Shown here piece by piece: positions 1 through 8,659 of a DNA stretch of 64,000 nucleotides (position 1 is its first letter; every line of letters begins with the position of its first letter). Source of the DNA: Polaromonas sp. YR568. Its GTDB lineage: Bacteria; Pseudomonadota; Gammaproteobacteria; Burkholderiales; Burkholderiaceae_C. The translations under genes were made by a program, and so were the position numbers. The stretch covers positions 153,675-217,674 of the forward strand of contig NZ_FPBM01000009.1 of assembly GCF_900116715.1 (NCBI RefSeq), written 5' to 3'. The notes below the pieces were generated by a model. It had not been told where the DNA came from. It searched no databases and was given only the letters and a program-made list of their open reading frames with translations.

Positions 1-317
1 TCGGCCAGAAGGTCGCCAAAAACGTGAAGCTGGCCATGGTGGTGCCGGGTTCCGGCCTCGTCAAGGAACAGGCCGAGCGCGAAGGCCTGGACAAGATTTT
101 TGTAGCCGCCGGCTTTGAATGGCGCGAGCCCGGCTGCTCAATGTGCCTGGCCATGAACGCAGACCGGCTGGAGCCGGGCGAGCGCTGCGCCTCCACCAGC
201 AACCGCAACTTCGAAGGCCGCCAGGGCGCCGGCGGACGCACGCACCTGGTCAGCCCCGCCATGGCTGCCGCTGCGGCGGTGCACGGTCATTTCGTTGATA
301 TCCGCAAATTCTCTTAA
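1..317 (+). CDS. leuC: 3-isopropylmalate dehydratase large subunit, C-terminal part (cut by window edge)
   Basis: The last 104 or so residues of the large subunit of isopropylmalate isomerase, which with LeuD interconverts 2- and 3-isopropylmalate in leucine synthesis. The reading frame is open from the first base, so the start lies outside the window. The segment GCSMCLAMN near bases 130-155 carries the last two cysteine ligands (CxxC) of the aconitase-type [4Fe-4S] cluster, and the following [12 protein letters not shown] stretch is the conserved substrate-binding tail of this family. The stop is 11 bases before leuD, so both subunits are probably made from one message. Identification is firm. 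Confidence 0.95.
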   Translation, partial: GQKVAKNVKLAMVVPGSGLVKEQAEREGLDKIFVAAGFEWREPGCSMCLAMNADRLEPGERCASTSNRNFEGRQGAGGRTHLVSPAMAAAAAVHGHFVDIRKFS

Positions 318-328
318 AGAGCAGCACC

Positions 329-979
329 ATGCAGAAATTCACCGTACACAAGGGCCTTGTCGCCCCGATGGACCGCGAGAACGTCGACACCGACGCCATC
401 ATCCCCAAGCAGTTCCTCAAGTCGATCCGCAAGACCGGCTTCGGCCCCAACCTGTTTGACGAATGGCGCTACCTGGATCCGGGCTTTCCCGGCCAGGACC
501 CGGCCAGCCGCAAGCCCAACCCCGACTTCGTGCTGAACCAGCCGCGCTACGCCGGCGCGTCCATCTTGCTGGCGCGCAAAAACTTCGGCTGCGGCTCCTC
601 GCGTGAGCACGCGCCTTGGGCGCTGGACCAGTTCGGCTTTCGCGCCCTCATCGCACCCAGCTACGCCGACATCTTTTTCAACAACAGCTTCAAGAACGGC
701 CTCCTGCCCATCGTGCTGCCCGAAGCACAGGTGGCCCAGCTGTTCGATGAAGCGCTGGCCTTCCCCGGCTACCAGCTCACGGTCGACCTGGAGCGCCAGG
801 TCATCGTCAAACCGCAAGGCGAAGAGTTGCCGTTCGATGTGCAGGCTTTTCGCAAGTACTGCCTGCTCAACGGCCTGGACGACATCGGCCTGACCTTGCG
901 CAACAGCGACAAGATCAAGGCCTTTGAAGCCGAGCGCCTGGCAACCAAACCGTGGCTGAACCACACGGTGGCAGGTTGA
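329..979 (+). CDS. leuD: 3-isopropylmalate dehydratase small subunit
   Basis: The 216-residue swivelling-domain subunit that completes the isomerase active site with LeuC. The motif [13 protein letters not shown] near residues 87-99 is the substrate-binding loop of bacterial LeuD, and the N-terminal [17 protein letters not shown] is also typical. Length matches the long (about 200-residue) bacterial form. The ATG lies 11 bases after leuC. The stop codon shares its final A with the ATG of the next gene (TGATG), so the downstream secreted protein is likely translated by ribosomes finishing leuD. Confidence 0.96.
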   Translation: MQKFTVHKGLVAPMDRENVDTDAIIPKQFLKSIRKTGFGPNLFDEWRYLDPGFPGQDPASRKPNPDFVLNQPRYAGASILLARKNFGCGSSREHAPWALDQFGFRALIAPSYADIFFNNSFKNGLLPIVLPEAQVAQLFDEALAFPGYQLTVDLERQVIVKPQGEELPFDVQAFRKYCLLNGLDDIGLTLRNSDKIKAFEAERLATKPWLNHTVAG

Positions 980-1566
980 TGCAAGCCGCCTGTCGCTTTA
1001 TTCGGGGCCTGCATTGCTGGGTCGGCGCGCTGGTTTTGGGCTTGCTGGGCAGCACCGCTGTTTACGGCCAGGGCGCTGCACCGTCCGTGCTGGTGTTGGG
1101 CGGTGCTTCGCACACCCAGTCCGGATTTGCCGACCCGAAGATTCAGCGTTTCTATACGGCAACCGCCGCAAATGCGGCAGAGCAAATGGCCGAGGCCCTG
1201 GGAAAGGCCGGCGTGCGCAACACCAAGTTCGTCGTCTGGTCGAGATACCCGGAATACCAGCAAGAGCTTGGCAACAACATCGCGGCTTGCGACTGCAATT
1301 TTTTGCTGCAGGTCTCGTTCGGGAAAGACGTGGCGGCGAACCCGCAAACGCTGTTTCTTGAGTACCAGTTGATGCACCTCGCCAAGTCCGCATCACAGCA
1401 AGCGGGATTCGCGCAGGTCAAGACAGAAGCCAGGTTCCAGCGCCGGTTTGACGTTCCCATTACCAATGACATCCTGGCTGAAGGAAAATTCCCCAGCTTC
1501 GCAACCGAAATCGCCGGCGAGATCGTCAAATCCGGCGCTCTGACAACCAACTCAAACTCAAAATGA
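979..1566 (+). CDS. secreted protein of unknown function inside the leucine operon
   Basis: A 195-residue protein that I do not recognise. The start at 979 is chosen because it overlaps the leuD stop as TGATG. Residues 1-31 form a signal peptide: a basic start, the hydrophobic core [14 protein letters not shown], then a likely cleavage after YGQ. No lipobox is visible. The mature part has a central [11 protein letters not shown] segment with two close cysteines and no transmembrane helix, so it is probably periplasmic. Its stop overlaps the leuB ATG (ATGA), so it is coupled on both sides to leucine genes. No function can be assigned; a role linked to leucine would be guesswork. Confidence 0.75.
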   Translation: MQAACRFIRGLHCWVGALVLGLLGSTAVYGQGAAPSVLVLGGASHTQSGFADPKIQRFYTATAANAAEQMAEALGKAGVRNTKFVVWSRYPEYQQELGNNIAACDCNFLLQVSFGKDVAANPQTLFLEYQLMHLAKSASQQAGFAQVKTEARFQRRFDVPITNDILAEGKFPSFATEIAGEIVKSGALTTNSNSK

Positions 1567-2633
1567 AAATTGCAATCCTCCCGGGTGACGGCATCGGCAC
1601 CGAAATCGTCGCGGAAGCCGTCAAGGTTTTAAAGGCGCTCGACCTCAAATTTGAAACCGAAAGCGCGCTGGTCGGCGGCGCCGCCTACGAGGCTCACGGT
1701 CATCCCCTGCCTGATTCCACACTCAAGCTCGCCAAAGAGGCGGACGCCGTGCTCTTCGGCGCCGTCGGCGACTGGAAATACGACAAGCTGGACCGTCCGC
1801 TGCGCCCGGAGCAGGCCATCCTCGGCCTGCGCAAAAACCTCGGCCTCTTTGCCAACTTCCGCCCGGCGATCTGCTACGCCCAGCTGGTGGACGCCTCCAG
1901 CCTCAAGCGTGAGCTGGTCTCCGGCCTGGACATCCTCATCATCCGCGAGCTGACCGGCGACATCTACTTCGGCCAGCCGCGCGGCCGCCGCGTCTCGCCT
2001 GACGGCCACTTTCCCGGCTCTGAAGAAGCTTTTGACACCATGCGCTACTCGCGCCCCGAGATCGAGCGCATCGCCCACGTCGCCTTCCAGGCTGCCCGTA
2101 AACGCGACAAGCGTGTCACCAGCGTCGACAAGGCCAATGTGCTGGAAACCTTCCAGCTCTGGAAAGACGTGGTCACCGAAGTCGGAAAAGAGTACCCCGA
2201 CGTCGCGCTGGACCACATGTATGTGGACAACGCCGCCATGCAGCTGGTCAAAGCCCCCAAGAAGTTTGACGTGGTCGTTACCGGCAATATGTTCGGCGAC
2301 ATCCTGAGCGACGCCGCCGCCATGCTGACCGGCTCCATCGGCATGCTGCCCTCGGCCAGCCTGAACGACAAAAACCAGGGCCTGTACGAGCCCAGCCACG
2401 GCAGCGCGCCCGACATCGCCGGCAAAGGCGTGGCCAACCCGCTGGCCACCATCCTGAGCGCGGCCATGATGCTGCGCTTCAGCCTGAACCAGCCAGAAGC
2501 CGCCGCCCGTATCGAAAAAGCCGTGGACGCCGTGCTGAGCCAGGGCTTGCGCACGCCCGACATCTACAGCGAAGGCACGACCAAGGTCGGCACGGTGCAG
2601 ATGGGCGATGCGGTGGTTAAAGCACTGGCCTGA
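1563..2633 (+). CDS. leuB: 3-isopropylmalate dehydrogenase
   Basis: NAD-dependent oxidative decarboxylation of 3-isopropylmalate, the last dedicated step before transamination to leucine. It is 356 residues, the usual length. Visible motifs are GDGIGTEI (residues 8-15), the substrate-binding [10 protein letters not shown] region, NMFGDILSD near residue 242 with the metal-binding aspartates, and [14 protein letters not shown] near residue 276 for NAD binding. The ATG overlaps the stop of the upstream secreted protein by four bases. A long hairpin follows 18 bases after the stop, so the leu unit probably ends here. Confidence 0.97.
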   Translation: MKIAILPGDGIGTEIVAEAVKVLKALDLKFETESALVGGAAYEAHGHPLPDSTLKLAKEADAVLFGAVGDWKYDKLDRPLRPEQAILGLRKNLGLFANFRPAICYAQLVDASSLKRELVSGLDILIIRELTGDIYFGQPRGRRVSPDGHFPGSEEAFDTMRYSRPEIERIAHVAFQAARKRDKRVTSVDKANVLETFQLWKDVVTEVGKEYPDVALDHMYVDNAAMQLVKAPKKFDVVVTGNMFGDILSDAAAMLTGSIGMLPSASLNDKNQGLYEPSHGSAPDIAGKGVANPLATILSAAMMLRFSLNQPEAAARIEKAVDAVLSQGLRTPDIYSEGTTKVGTVQMGDAVVKALA

Positions 2634-2651
2634 CGTTTTTTTACCGCAAAA

Positions 2652-2688
2652 CCGCCCAAAACCGGCGTTTTGCCGGTGGTTTGGGCGG
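2652..2688 (+). terminator. strong hairpin after leuB, possible terminator
   Basis: Arms 2652-2666 and 2672-2688 pair over 15 base pairs with a two-base bulge and a five-base loop. It sits just after leuB and before the asd promoter candidate. No T-run follows the 3' arm, so it is not a textbook intrinsic terminator; it may terminate weakly or protect the leu mRNA end. Confidence 0.4.
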
Positions 2689-2717
2689 CTGTCAGCCCCG
2701 GTAAAGCCAAGCCTGGC

Positions 2718-2723
2718 TACAAT
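2718..2723 (+). promoter_or_regulatory. predicted -10 element for the asd leader
   Basis: The sequence GGCTACAATCGGG contains TACAAT, one base from the sigma-70 -10 consensus and a form common upstream of genes in this bacterial group. A start about seven bases later would place the first base of the message directly before the ATG at 2732. No good -35 box is seen. Confidence 0.45.
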
Positions 2724-2731
2724 CGGGACCT

Positions 2732-2836
2732 ATGCGCAAAAACCCCGCACTCACCCGCCTGATCGCCGCTTCGCGCGCGACCAGCGCTGCGCCGGTTTTT
2801 GCCCAGATCACCAAAACGACCACCATTAAAGGCTAG
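2732..2836 (+). CDS. putative 34-residue leader peptide upstream of asd
   Basis: A short frame, ATG to TAG, lying between the predicted promoter and asd. Its C-terminal third is dominated by threonine, isoleucine and lysine codons (QITKTTTIKG). Threonine, isoleucine, lysine and methionine are the end products of the pathway branch that begins at aspartate semialdehyde, the product of Asd. The E. coli thr operon leader peptide has a similar Thr/Ile-rich run. There is no Shine-Dalgarno sequence; translation would be leaderless if transcription starts near 2730. The frame could also be chance, since short open frames are frequent in GC-rich DNA. It was judged from composition and position only. 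Confidence 0.4.
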   Translation: MRKNPALTRLIAASRATSAAPVFAQITKTTTIKG

Positions 2837-2903
2837 CAAGCCTGGTTCGTCGTGCCCTGCCGGCTCGATGAGCCGGGCCAAAAAGCCTTATTTTTGACTT
2901 TTT
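2828..2903 (+). promoter_or_regulatory. alternative hairpins between leader frame and asd, possible attenuator
   Basis: The end of the leader frame forms a small hairpin, AGGCT/AGCCT at 2830-2834 and 2839-2843, with the TAG stop inside. The same AAGGCT (2829-2834) could instead pair with AGCCTT at 2884-2889. Between them CCGGCTC/GAGCCGG (2860-2866, 2870-2876) makes a perfect seven-pair stem with a three-base loop. A U-rich run follows at 2888-2903, including CAAAAA/TTTTTG which can itself pair. Mutually exclusive pairing next to a Thr/Lys-rich frame is what attenuation needs, but the U-run is displaced from the strong stem by about a dozen bases. Confidence 0.3.
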
Positions 2904-2916
2904 GAAGGGCAACGCA

Positions 2917-4056
2917 ATGAAACTCAAAGGCAATCTCACAGGGCTCGTCGGCTGGCGCGGCATGGTCGGCTCGGTCCTGATCGACCGCATGCAGGCCGAA
3001 GGCGACTTCGACCTGATCGAGCCGGTTTTCTTCTCGACCTCCAATGCCGGCGGCAAAGCCCCCGCCCAGGCCAAAAACGAAACCACGCTGAAGAACGCCT
3101 TTGACATTGAAGCGCTGAAAAAATGCGACATCATCATCACGGCGCAAGGCGGCGACTACACCTCTGAAGTCTTCCCCAAGCTGCGCGCAGCCGGCTGGAC
3201 GGGCCACTGGATCGACGCGGCCTCCACGCTGCGCATGAATGACGATGCCATCATCATCCTGGACCCGGTCAACCTGCCCGTGATCCAGAACGCCATGGCC
3301 AAGGGCGGCAAGAACTGGATTGGCGGCAACTGCACCGTCAGCTGCATGCTGATGGGCGTGGGCGCGCTGTACAAGGCCGGCCTGGTCGAATGGATGACCA
3401 GCATGACCTACCAGGCAGCCTCCGGCGGCGGCGCGCAGCACATGCGCGAGCTGCTGACCCAGTACGGCACCATCAACAGCGAAGTCCGCGCCCTGCTGGA
3501 CGATCCGAAATCGGCCATCCTGGAGATCGACCGCCGCGTGCTGGCCAAACAGCAATCCCTGAGCGGCGATGAAACCGCCAACTTCGGCGTGCCGCTGGGC
3601 GGCTCGCTGATCCCCTGGATCGACAAGGACCTGGGCAATGGAATGAGCAAGGAAGAGTGGAAGGGCGGCGCGGAGACCAACAAGATCCTCGGCCAGGGCG
3701 CCGGCTTCGGCACGGCCGAAACCCCGGTTGACGGCTTTTGCGTGCGTATTGGCGCGATGCGCTGCCATAGCCAGGCGCTGACCTTCAAGCTGAAGAAAGA
3801 CGTGCCGCTGGCCGACATCGAGGCCATGATTGCCGCCGACAACGAGTGGGTCAAGGTTGTGCCCAACACGCGTGAAGCGTCGATCAAAGACCTCACACCC
3901 GTGGCTGTGACGGGCACCATGCAGATTCCGGTGGGCCGCCTGCGCAAATTGGCCATGGGCCCCGACTACCTGGGCGCCTTCACGGTGGGCGACCAGTTGC
4001 TGTGGGGTGCTGCCGAACCACTGCGCCGCATGCTCCGCATCCTGCTGCAGGCTTAA
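2917..4056 (+). CDS. asd: aspartate-semialdehyde dehydrogenase
   Basis: Reduces aspartyl phosphate to aspartate semialdehyde with NADPH, the branch point for lysine, diaminopimelate, threonine, isoleucine and methionine. It is 379 residues. The glycine-rich loop [13 protein letters not shown] lies at the N-terminus, and [10 protein letters not shown] near residues 136-145 holds the catalytic cysteine (about 139), as in the gram-negative subfamily. The ATG at 2917 with GAAGGG just upstream is preferred over an in-frame TTG five codons earlier. It is a single gene with a 280-base leader that contains the candidate leader peptide and hairpins. Confidence 0.96.
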   Translation: MKLKGNLTGLVGWRGMVGSVLIDRMQAEGDFDLIEPVFFSTSNAGGKAPAQAKNETTLKNAFDIEALKKCDIIITAQGGDYTSEVFPKLRAAGWTGHWIDAASTLRMNDDAIIILDPVNLPVIQNAMAKGGKNWIGGNCTVSCMLMGVGALYKAGLVEWMTSMTYQAASGGGAQHMRELLTQYGTINSEVRALLDDPKSAILEIDRRVLAKQQSLSGDETANFGVPLGGSLIPWIDKDLGNGMSKEEWKGGAETNKILGQGAGFGTAETPVDGFCVRIGAMRCHSQALTFKLKKDVPLADIEAMIAADNEWVKVVPNTREASIKDLTPVAVTGTMQIPVGRLRKLAMGPDYLGAFTVGDQLLWGAAEPLRRMLRILLQA

Positions 4057-4065
4057 ATTAATTCA

Positions 4066-4134
4066 GGTGAGTGGTTGCCAACATGTAGCCGCTCACCCGT
4101 AACCACTTGTGACAAGACGTTGTCGTCAGACAAC
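4066..4134 (+). promoter_or_regulatory. cluster of three inverted repeats between asd and fimV
   Basis: Three palindromic units follow the asd stop: GGTGAGTGG/CCGCTCACC (4066-4074, 4089-4097), ACTTGTGACAAG-type symmetry around 4106-4115, and GTTGTC/GACAAC with a four-base loop (4119-4124, 4129-4134). None is followed by a T-run. The remaining bases up to the fimV start at 4310 hold no other clear signal beyond a TTGACG at 4151 without a convincing -10. Confidence 0.4.
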
Positions 4135-4309
4135 ATCCGAAACTTGTAAGTTGACGCTAACTCGCTGTGTCAAAACTTAAGTGGTGTCTTAGCTTGTCAG
4201 CCTAATGCCTTGATGTTAAGGTTGTTTTTCGAAAATTCGCATCGAGGTTTTTGTGCGCTTAAGCAGAATAAAGTTACATGCAGACCGAGCACTGGAGGCT
4301 CACAACCCC

Positions 4310-7009
4310 ATGAATAATCGCGGTCGTTGGCGTATCGGCGCCCTGGCGAGTGCCATTGCACTTCTGGGCAGCCTGGCAAGTCTGGAAGCCCATGCGCTCG
4401 CGCTGGGCCGAATTACGGTTCAATCGGCACTGGGCGAGCCCCTTCGTGCGGAAATTGACATCGCAGACATCAAACCCGAGGAAGCCTCCAGCCTGAAAGC
4501 TGGCGTAGCGCCTCCCGACACCTTCAAGGCGGCAGGGCTGGAATACGGCTCCGTCGTCGCGGGCGTCGAGGTCAGCCTGCAGCGCCGCGCCGACGGCCGG
4601 GCTTATCTGCGGCTGAGCAGCAACAAACCCGTTACCGAGCCCTTCGTGGACCTGATCCTCGAGGCCAACTGGGCGAACGGCCGCATCACACGCGACTACA
4701 CCATGCTGTTTGACCCGCCCGCGCTGCGCTCCAGCGCCGCAGGCAGCGCAGCAGCCCCAACGGCCCCCATCCTGTCCCGGCCCCTGCCCCCAGTGGCGCC
4801 GCCGGCCAAAGGCATTGCCTCCATCCCTTACTCGCCCAGCACGGCCGCGCGCCCTGCGCCGGTGGCCAAAGCCCCAGCCGCCAGCCTTGAAAAAGTGCCG
4901 GCAGGCGGCGACAAGCAAGTCACCGTCAAGGCCGGTGACACCGCCGGCAAAATCGCCGCCCAGAACAAGCCTGCCAGCGTGTCTCTGGACCAGATGCTGG
5001 TGGCACTGCTCAGAAGCAACCCGGATGCCTTCATAGGCGGCAACGTCAACCGGGTCAAATCCGGTGCGGTGCTGGACATTCCAAGCGCGGAAACGGCCAG
5101 CGCCATTTCCTCCAGCGAAGCCAGCCAGACCATCGTTGCCCAAAGCAAGGACTTCAACAACTTCCGCCGCAAACTCGCCGAGAGCGTGCCGGCCACGCAA
5201 ACTGCCGGCGCCGACCGCCAGGCCGGCGGCAAAGTGCAGGCCAAGGTCGAAGACCGCGCACCGGCCAGCGCCACGCCCGACAAGCTGACCCTATCCAAGG
5301 GTGCCGTCCAGGGCAAGGCTGCTTCGGCCACCGAAGACAAGATCGCCAAAGAAAGGCAGGCCAAGGAAGCCTCCGCGCGGGTGGCTGAGCTGTCCAAAAA
5401 CATCAACGACCTCAACAAGCTGGGCGGCGCACCTTCCGCAGCAGCGCCAGCGCCGGCGGCTACCGCCGCCAAGACGCCAGGCGTAGCGGTTCCCGCGCCC
5501 GCCAGCGTCGCCGCCACCCCGGCCGCAGCGGCTGCACCGGCAGCTGCCGCCCCCGCAACCCCCGTAACCCCTGCGGTGCCCGTCGCCGTGCCAGCACCGG
5601 CCCCAGCCGCCGTCGCTTCGGCAGCAGCGGCGGCTCCCGCTGTGCAAGCCGCCAGCAGCGCAGCAGCCCCGGCTGCTGCGCCCCAACCGGCCGCTGTGGC
5701 CAGCGAAGCCGCACCAGCACCGGTTGCTGCGGCACCGGCAGCGCCAGCGGCGCCCAAGAAGCCCGCCGTCACGCCACCACCGCCTGAACCCAGCCTGGTC
5801 GACGAGTTGCTCGAGAACCCGTTGCTGCTGCCCATCGCCGGCGGCATCTTGCTGCTCCTGGCCGGTTTCGGTTTCTACCGCTACCGCCAGCGCGGCAGCT
5901 CAGCCCAGGTCGACAGTTCCTTTCTCGAAAGCAGACTGCAACCAGATTCTTTTTTCGGCGCCAGCGGCGGCCAGCGCATAGACACCAATGAGAGCAACGT
6001 CACGGGCTCTTCTCTGGTGTACTCGCCTAGTCAGCTAGACGCCGCTGGCGACGTCGACCCAGTAGCCGAAGCCGATGTGTACCTGGCTTACGGACGTGAC
6101 TTGCAAGCTGAGGAAATCCTCAAGGAAGCCATGCGCACCAGCCCGATGCGCGTGGCCATCCATGCCAAGCTGATGGAAATCTACGCCAAGCGCCGCGACA
6201 GCAAAGCTTTTGAAACGGTCGCTGTCGAGGCCTTCAACCTCACCCACGGCAACGGCCCTGAGTGGGCCTACATCACCGAGATGGGCCGTGAGCTTGACCC
6301 CGCCAACCCGATGTACCAGCCCGGCGGCCAGCCTGCCGGTGCGACGTTCAACCCCGGCGGCACGCTGGCGATGAACACGCAGCCCGCCCCCATCGCACCA
6401 ACGCCGGCAGCGCCCTCCGTGGACGTCGACCTGGACCTGGACTTCTCGCTCGGCGACGAACCCGACACAAGCGCGGCAGCGATATCAGCACCGCCCCCGG
6501 CGCCAGCACCGGCCCCACGGCCGCCTGAGCCTACGGTGGCGATGAAGCCCCAGCCAGCCGCCCCCGTCATGGAGATGGACTTCGGAAGCGCCACCGTTGC
6601 GCTGCCCCCCACGGCCGCACCCGCAGCCAAGCCTGCCGAGGCGCCTGAACCCGACGTTGCCTTCGAGGGCCTGAACTTCACACCCGAACCCTTCACGCCA
6701 CCACCCAAGCCGGTGGCTGCAGCAAAGGCGGCGCCTGCGCCGGCCCCCGCCGCCGACAGCGGCCTGCTGGAGTTTGACCTCGGCTCACTGTCGCTGGACC
6801 TGAACGGCCCGACGACCGAAAGCCCGGCTCTCGCCGTGGAAGCTTCGCCTTCCGCCGACGGCCCGCTGGAAACCAAGTTCCTGCTGGCTGAAGAGTTCCG
6901 TTCGCTGGGTGACACGGACGGCGCCCGGTCGCTGGCCGAAGAAGTGCTGGCCGAAGCCAGCGGCCCCCTGAAAGTCAAGGCGCAGGCGTTCCTGAACGCC
7001 CTGTCTTGA
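4310..7009 (+). CDS. fimV: FimV-family pilus assembly / polar organisation protein
   Basis: A large inner-membrane and peptidoglycan-associated protein of 899 residues. FimV homologues help assemble the type IV pilus secretin and organise the cell pole. The start at 4310 has CTGGAGG 12 bases upstream and gives a signal peptide ending near LEAHALA. Order of parts: the conserved N-terminal FimV domain (LGRITVQSALGEPLRAEIDI), a LysM peptidoglycan-binding domain near residues 203-257, a long Ala/Pro-rich linker, one transmembrane helix near 506-523 (LLPIAGGILLLLAGFGFY), a TPR-like cytoplasmic segment (YLAYGRDLQAEEILKEA), a second Ala/Pro linker, and the conserved C-terminal FimV domain ending DGARSLAEEVLAEASG. 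The linkers are low-complexity and prone to length change. Confidence 0.93.
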   Translation: MNNRGRWRIGALASAIALLGSLASLEAHALALGRITVQSALGEPLRAEIDIADIKPEEASSLKAGVAPPDTFKAAGLEYGSVVAGVEVSLQRRADGRAYLRLSSNKPVTEPFVDLILEANWANGRITRDYTMLFDPPALRSSAAGSAAAPTAPILSRPLPPVAPPAKGIASIPYSPSTAARPAPVAKAPAASLEKVPAGGDKQVTVKAGDTAGKIAAQNKPASVSLDQMLVALLRSNPDAFIGGNVNRVKSGAVLDIPSAETASAISSSEASQTIVAQSKDFNNFRRKLAESVPATQTAGADRQAGGKVQAKVEDRAPASATPDKLTLSKGAVQGKAASATEDKIAKERQAKEASARVAELSKNINDLNKLGGAPSAAAPAPAATAAKTPGVAVPAPASVAATPAAAAAPAAAAPATPVTPAVPVAVPAPAPAAVASAAAAAPAVQAASSAAAPAAAPQPAAVASEAAPAPVAAAPAAPAAPKKPAVTPPPPEPSLVDELLENPLLLPIAGGILLLLAGFGFYRYRQRGSSAQVDSSFLESRLQPDSFFGASGGQRIDTNESNVTGSSLVYSPSQLDAAGDVDPVAEADVYLAYGRDLQAEEILKEAMRTSPMRVAIHAKLMEIYAKRRDSKAFETVAVEAFNLTHGNGPEWAYITEMGRELDPANPMYQPGGQPAGATFNPGGTLAMNTQPAPIAPTPAAPSVDVDLDLDFSLGDEPDTSAAAISAPPPAPAPAPRPPEPTVAMKPQPAAPVMEMDFGSATVALPPTAAPAAKPAEAPEPDVAFEGLNFTPEPFTPPPKPVAAAKAAPAPAPAADSGLLEFDLGSLSLDLNGPTTESPALAVEASPSADGPLETKFLLAEEFRSLGDTDGARSLAEEVLAEASGPLKVKAQAFLNALS

Positions 7010-7058
7010 GCGCAGCCTGAACGCACAGCGTTCACTGCGCGCCGGCCCGGGTTCAACC

Positions 7059-7853
7059 GTGAGGATTGCACTCGGCGTCAGCTACAGCGGCACTGCCTAT
7101 GAGGGCTGGCAAAGCCAGCTCTCGGGCAACACGGTGCAAGACAAGCTGGAGCTGGCGTTGGCAAAGTTTGCCGCCCAGCCCATCCGCACCCTCTGCTGCG
7201 GGCGCACCGACGCCGGTGTGCACGCGCTGATGCAGGTCGTGCACTTCGACACTACCCTGCAGCGCGACATTGCCTCATGGGTGCGCGGTACCAATACTTT
7301 CTTGCCCAGCGACATTGCCGTTCAGTGGGCGCGCGAAGTTCCCGACGAGTTTCATTGCCGCGGCAGCGCCATTGCGCGCCGCTATGCCTATGTGGTGCTC
7401 GAATCACCCGTGCGCCCCAGCGTTGAAGCCGGGCGCGTCGGCTGGGTCTACCGGCCGCTGGACGGCGCCGCCATGCGGCAGGCCATCACCCACCTCATCG
7501 GCGAGCATGACTTCAGCTCCTTCCGGGCCGCGCAGTGCCAGGCCAAATCGCCCGTCAAAACCATCAGCCGGATCGATATTTCCGAGCGCGCCGGTACAGG
7601 CTCCAAATACTGGCGCTTTGAGTTCGAGGCCAATGCCTTTTTGCACCACATGATCCGCAACATCATGGGTTGCCTGGTAGCCGTGGGCCAGGGCAACTAC
7701 CCACCCGGCTGGCTGGCCGAGGTGAGGGACGCCCGCAGCCGGGATGTCGCAGCGCCCACTTTTTCGCCGGATGGCCTGTATTTCCTGGGCCCCGTCTACG
7801 AAGACCACTATGGCCTCCCAAATCGCACAGCCGCCTATGATTGGCTTCCATGA
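7059..7853 (+). CDS. truA: tRNA pseudouridine(38-40) synthase
   Basis: Converts uridines 38-40 in the tRNA anticodon arm to pseudouridine. It is 264 residues, the normal length. The signature CGRTDAGVHA places the catalytic aspartate at residue 51, and FLHHMIRNIMGCL near the C-terminus is also a TruA hallmark. Translation starts at GTG 7059, 49 bases after fimV, in the same frame order fimV-truA-trpF commonly seen in Burkholderiales. The stop overlaps the trpF start (ATGA at 7850), so trpF may be coupled to it. Confidence 0.96.
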   Translation: MRIALGVSYSGTAYEGWQSQLSGNTVQDKLELALAKFAAQPIRTLCCGRTDAGVHALMQVVHFDTTLQRDIASWVRGTNTFLPSDIAVQWAREVPDEFHCRGSAIARRYAYVVLESPVRPSVEAGRVGWVYRPLDGAAMRQAITHLIGEHDFSSFRAAQCQAKSPVKTISRIDISERAGTGSKYWRFEFEANAFLHHMIRNIMGCLVAVGQGNYPPGWLAEVRDARSRDVAAPTFSPDGLYFLGPVYEDHYGLPNRTAAYDWLP

Positions 7854-8659
7854 AAATAGCCCCCACACTCCCCGCTGCGCGTGGTTCGTTGCCCCCCGAG
7901 GGGGCCGAATTCGCCTTGGGGCGGCCCGGCGGCGAATTACCCGCCACCCGCACCCGAATCAAGATCTGCGGCCTCACCCGTGAGGAAGACGTAGACGCAG
8001 CCGTGGCCGCCGGCGTCGATGCGGTCGGCTTTGTGATGTACGAGGCCAGCCCGCGATATGTGACGGCCGAGCGCGCCGGCGAGCTGGCCCGCCGCCTGCC
8101 GCCTTTTGTCACACCGGTGCTGCTCTTCGTCAACGCGCCCGCTACAAAAATCGTAGCTGCCTGCGCCCATGTACCAACGGCTTTGCTGCAATTTCACGGT
8201 GACGAGACGCCGCAAGCCTGCCTGGAGGCCGGCCGGCCCTTTATGCGGGCGGCACGCGTTCCACTGGATGAAAGCCCCACAGAAACCACGCCGGCGGCCC
8301 CTGTCCGCTTTGATCTCGTAAAATACGCTCAGGACTTCAAAGCCGCACAAGCCATCCTGCTCGACGCTCATATCGAAGGTTACGGCGGCGGCGGGAAAAC
8401 ATTCAATTGGTCACTTCTTCCTCCAAACGTCAACGCTCACCTCGTTTTGTCTGGTGGATTGACGCCTGCAAACGTGATCGATGGCATTTTGCAAGTCAGG
8501 CCGCGTTGCACAACGCTGGCCGTTGATGTCAGTTCCGGCGTCGAGATTTCCAAGGGAATCAAAAGCGCCGACAAGATCAACCAGTTTGTCGCGGCCGTGC
8601 GCGCCGCCGACGAACTCCTTGCAAAGAGTCCCAACCATGTACGAGTACCACCAGCCTGA
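7850..8659 (+). CDS. trpF: phosphoribosylanthranilate isomerase
   Basis: Amadori rearrangement of phosphoribosylanthranilate in tryptophan synthesis. The TIM-barrel core begins with [14 protein letters not shown] near residue 36 and ends with [10 protein letters not shown] and DVSSGVE, which form the phosphate-binding loops. The CGLT cysteine and the DVSSGVE aspartate are the usual catalytic residues. The protein is 269 residues, about 60 longer than most TrpF. Part of the excess is an N-terminal extension of some 35 residues encoded by a repeat-like element. The ATG at 7850 overlaps the truA stop; an internal start without the extension has no ATG, so 7850 is best. The 3' end overlaps trpB by 23 bases. 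Confidence 0.93.
   Translation: MKIAPTLPAARGSLPPEGAEFALGRPGGELPATRTRIKICGLTREEDVDAAVAAGVDAVGFVMYEASPRYVTAERAGELARRLPPFVTPVLLFVNAPATKIVAACAHVPTALLQFHGDETPQACLEAGRPFMRAARVPLDESPTETTPAAPVRFDLVKYAQDFKAAQAILLDAHIEGYGGGGKTFNWSLLPPNVNAHLVLSGGLTPANVIDGILQVRPRCTTLAVDVSSGVEISKGIKSADKINQFVAAVRAADELLAKSPNHVRVPPA
7865..7936 (+). repeat. repeat-like GC-rich element inside the 5' end of trpF
   Basis: This stretch includes GCCCCC/GGGGGC (7891-7896, 7900-7905) as a perfect hairpin followed by a TTGGGGCGGCCCGGCGG run. It resembles short palindromic elements that I recall between genes in Comamonadaceae genomes. Here it lies within an open frame and encodes the proline/glycine-rich residues preceding the TrpF barrel. 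Assignment to a repeat family is from memory and needs a self-search of the genome. Confidence 0.4.

Noticed and set aside
8319..8324. TAAAAT inside trpF as an internal promoter for trpBA
   Set aside because: It encodes conserved-looking TrpF residues and has no -35; coding explanation is enough.
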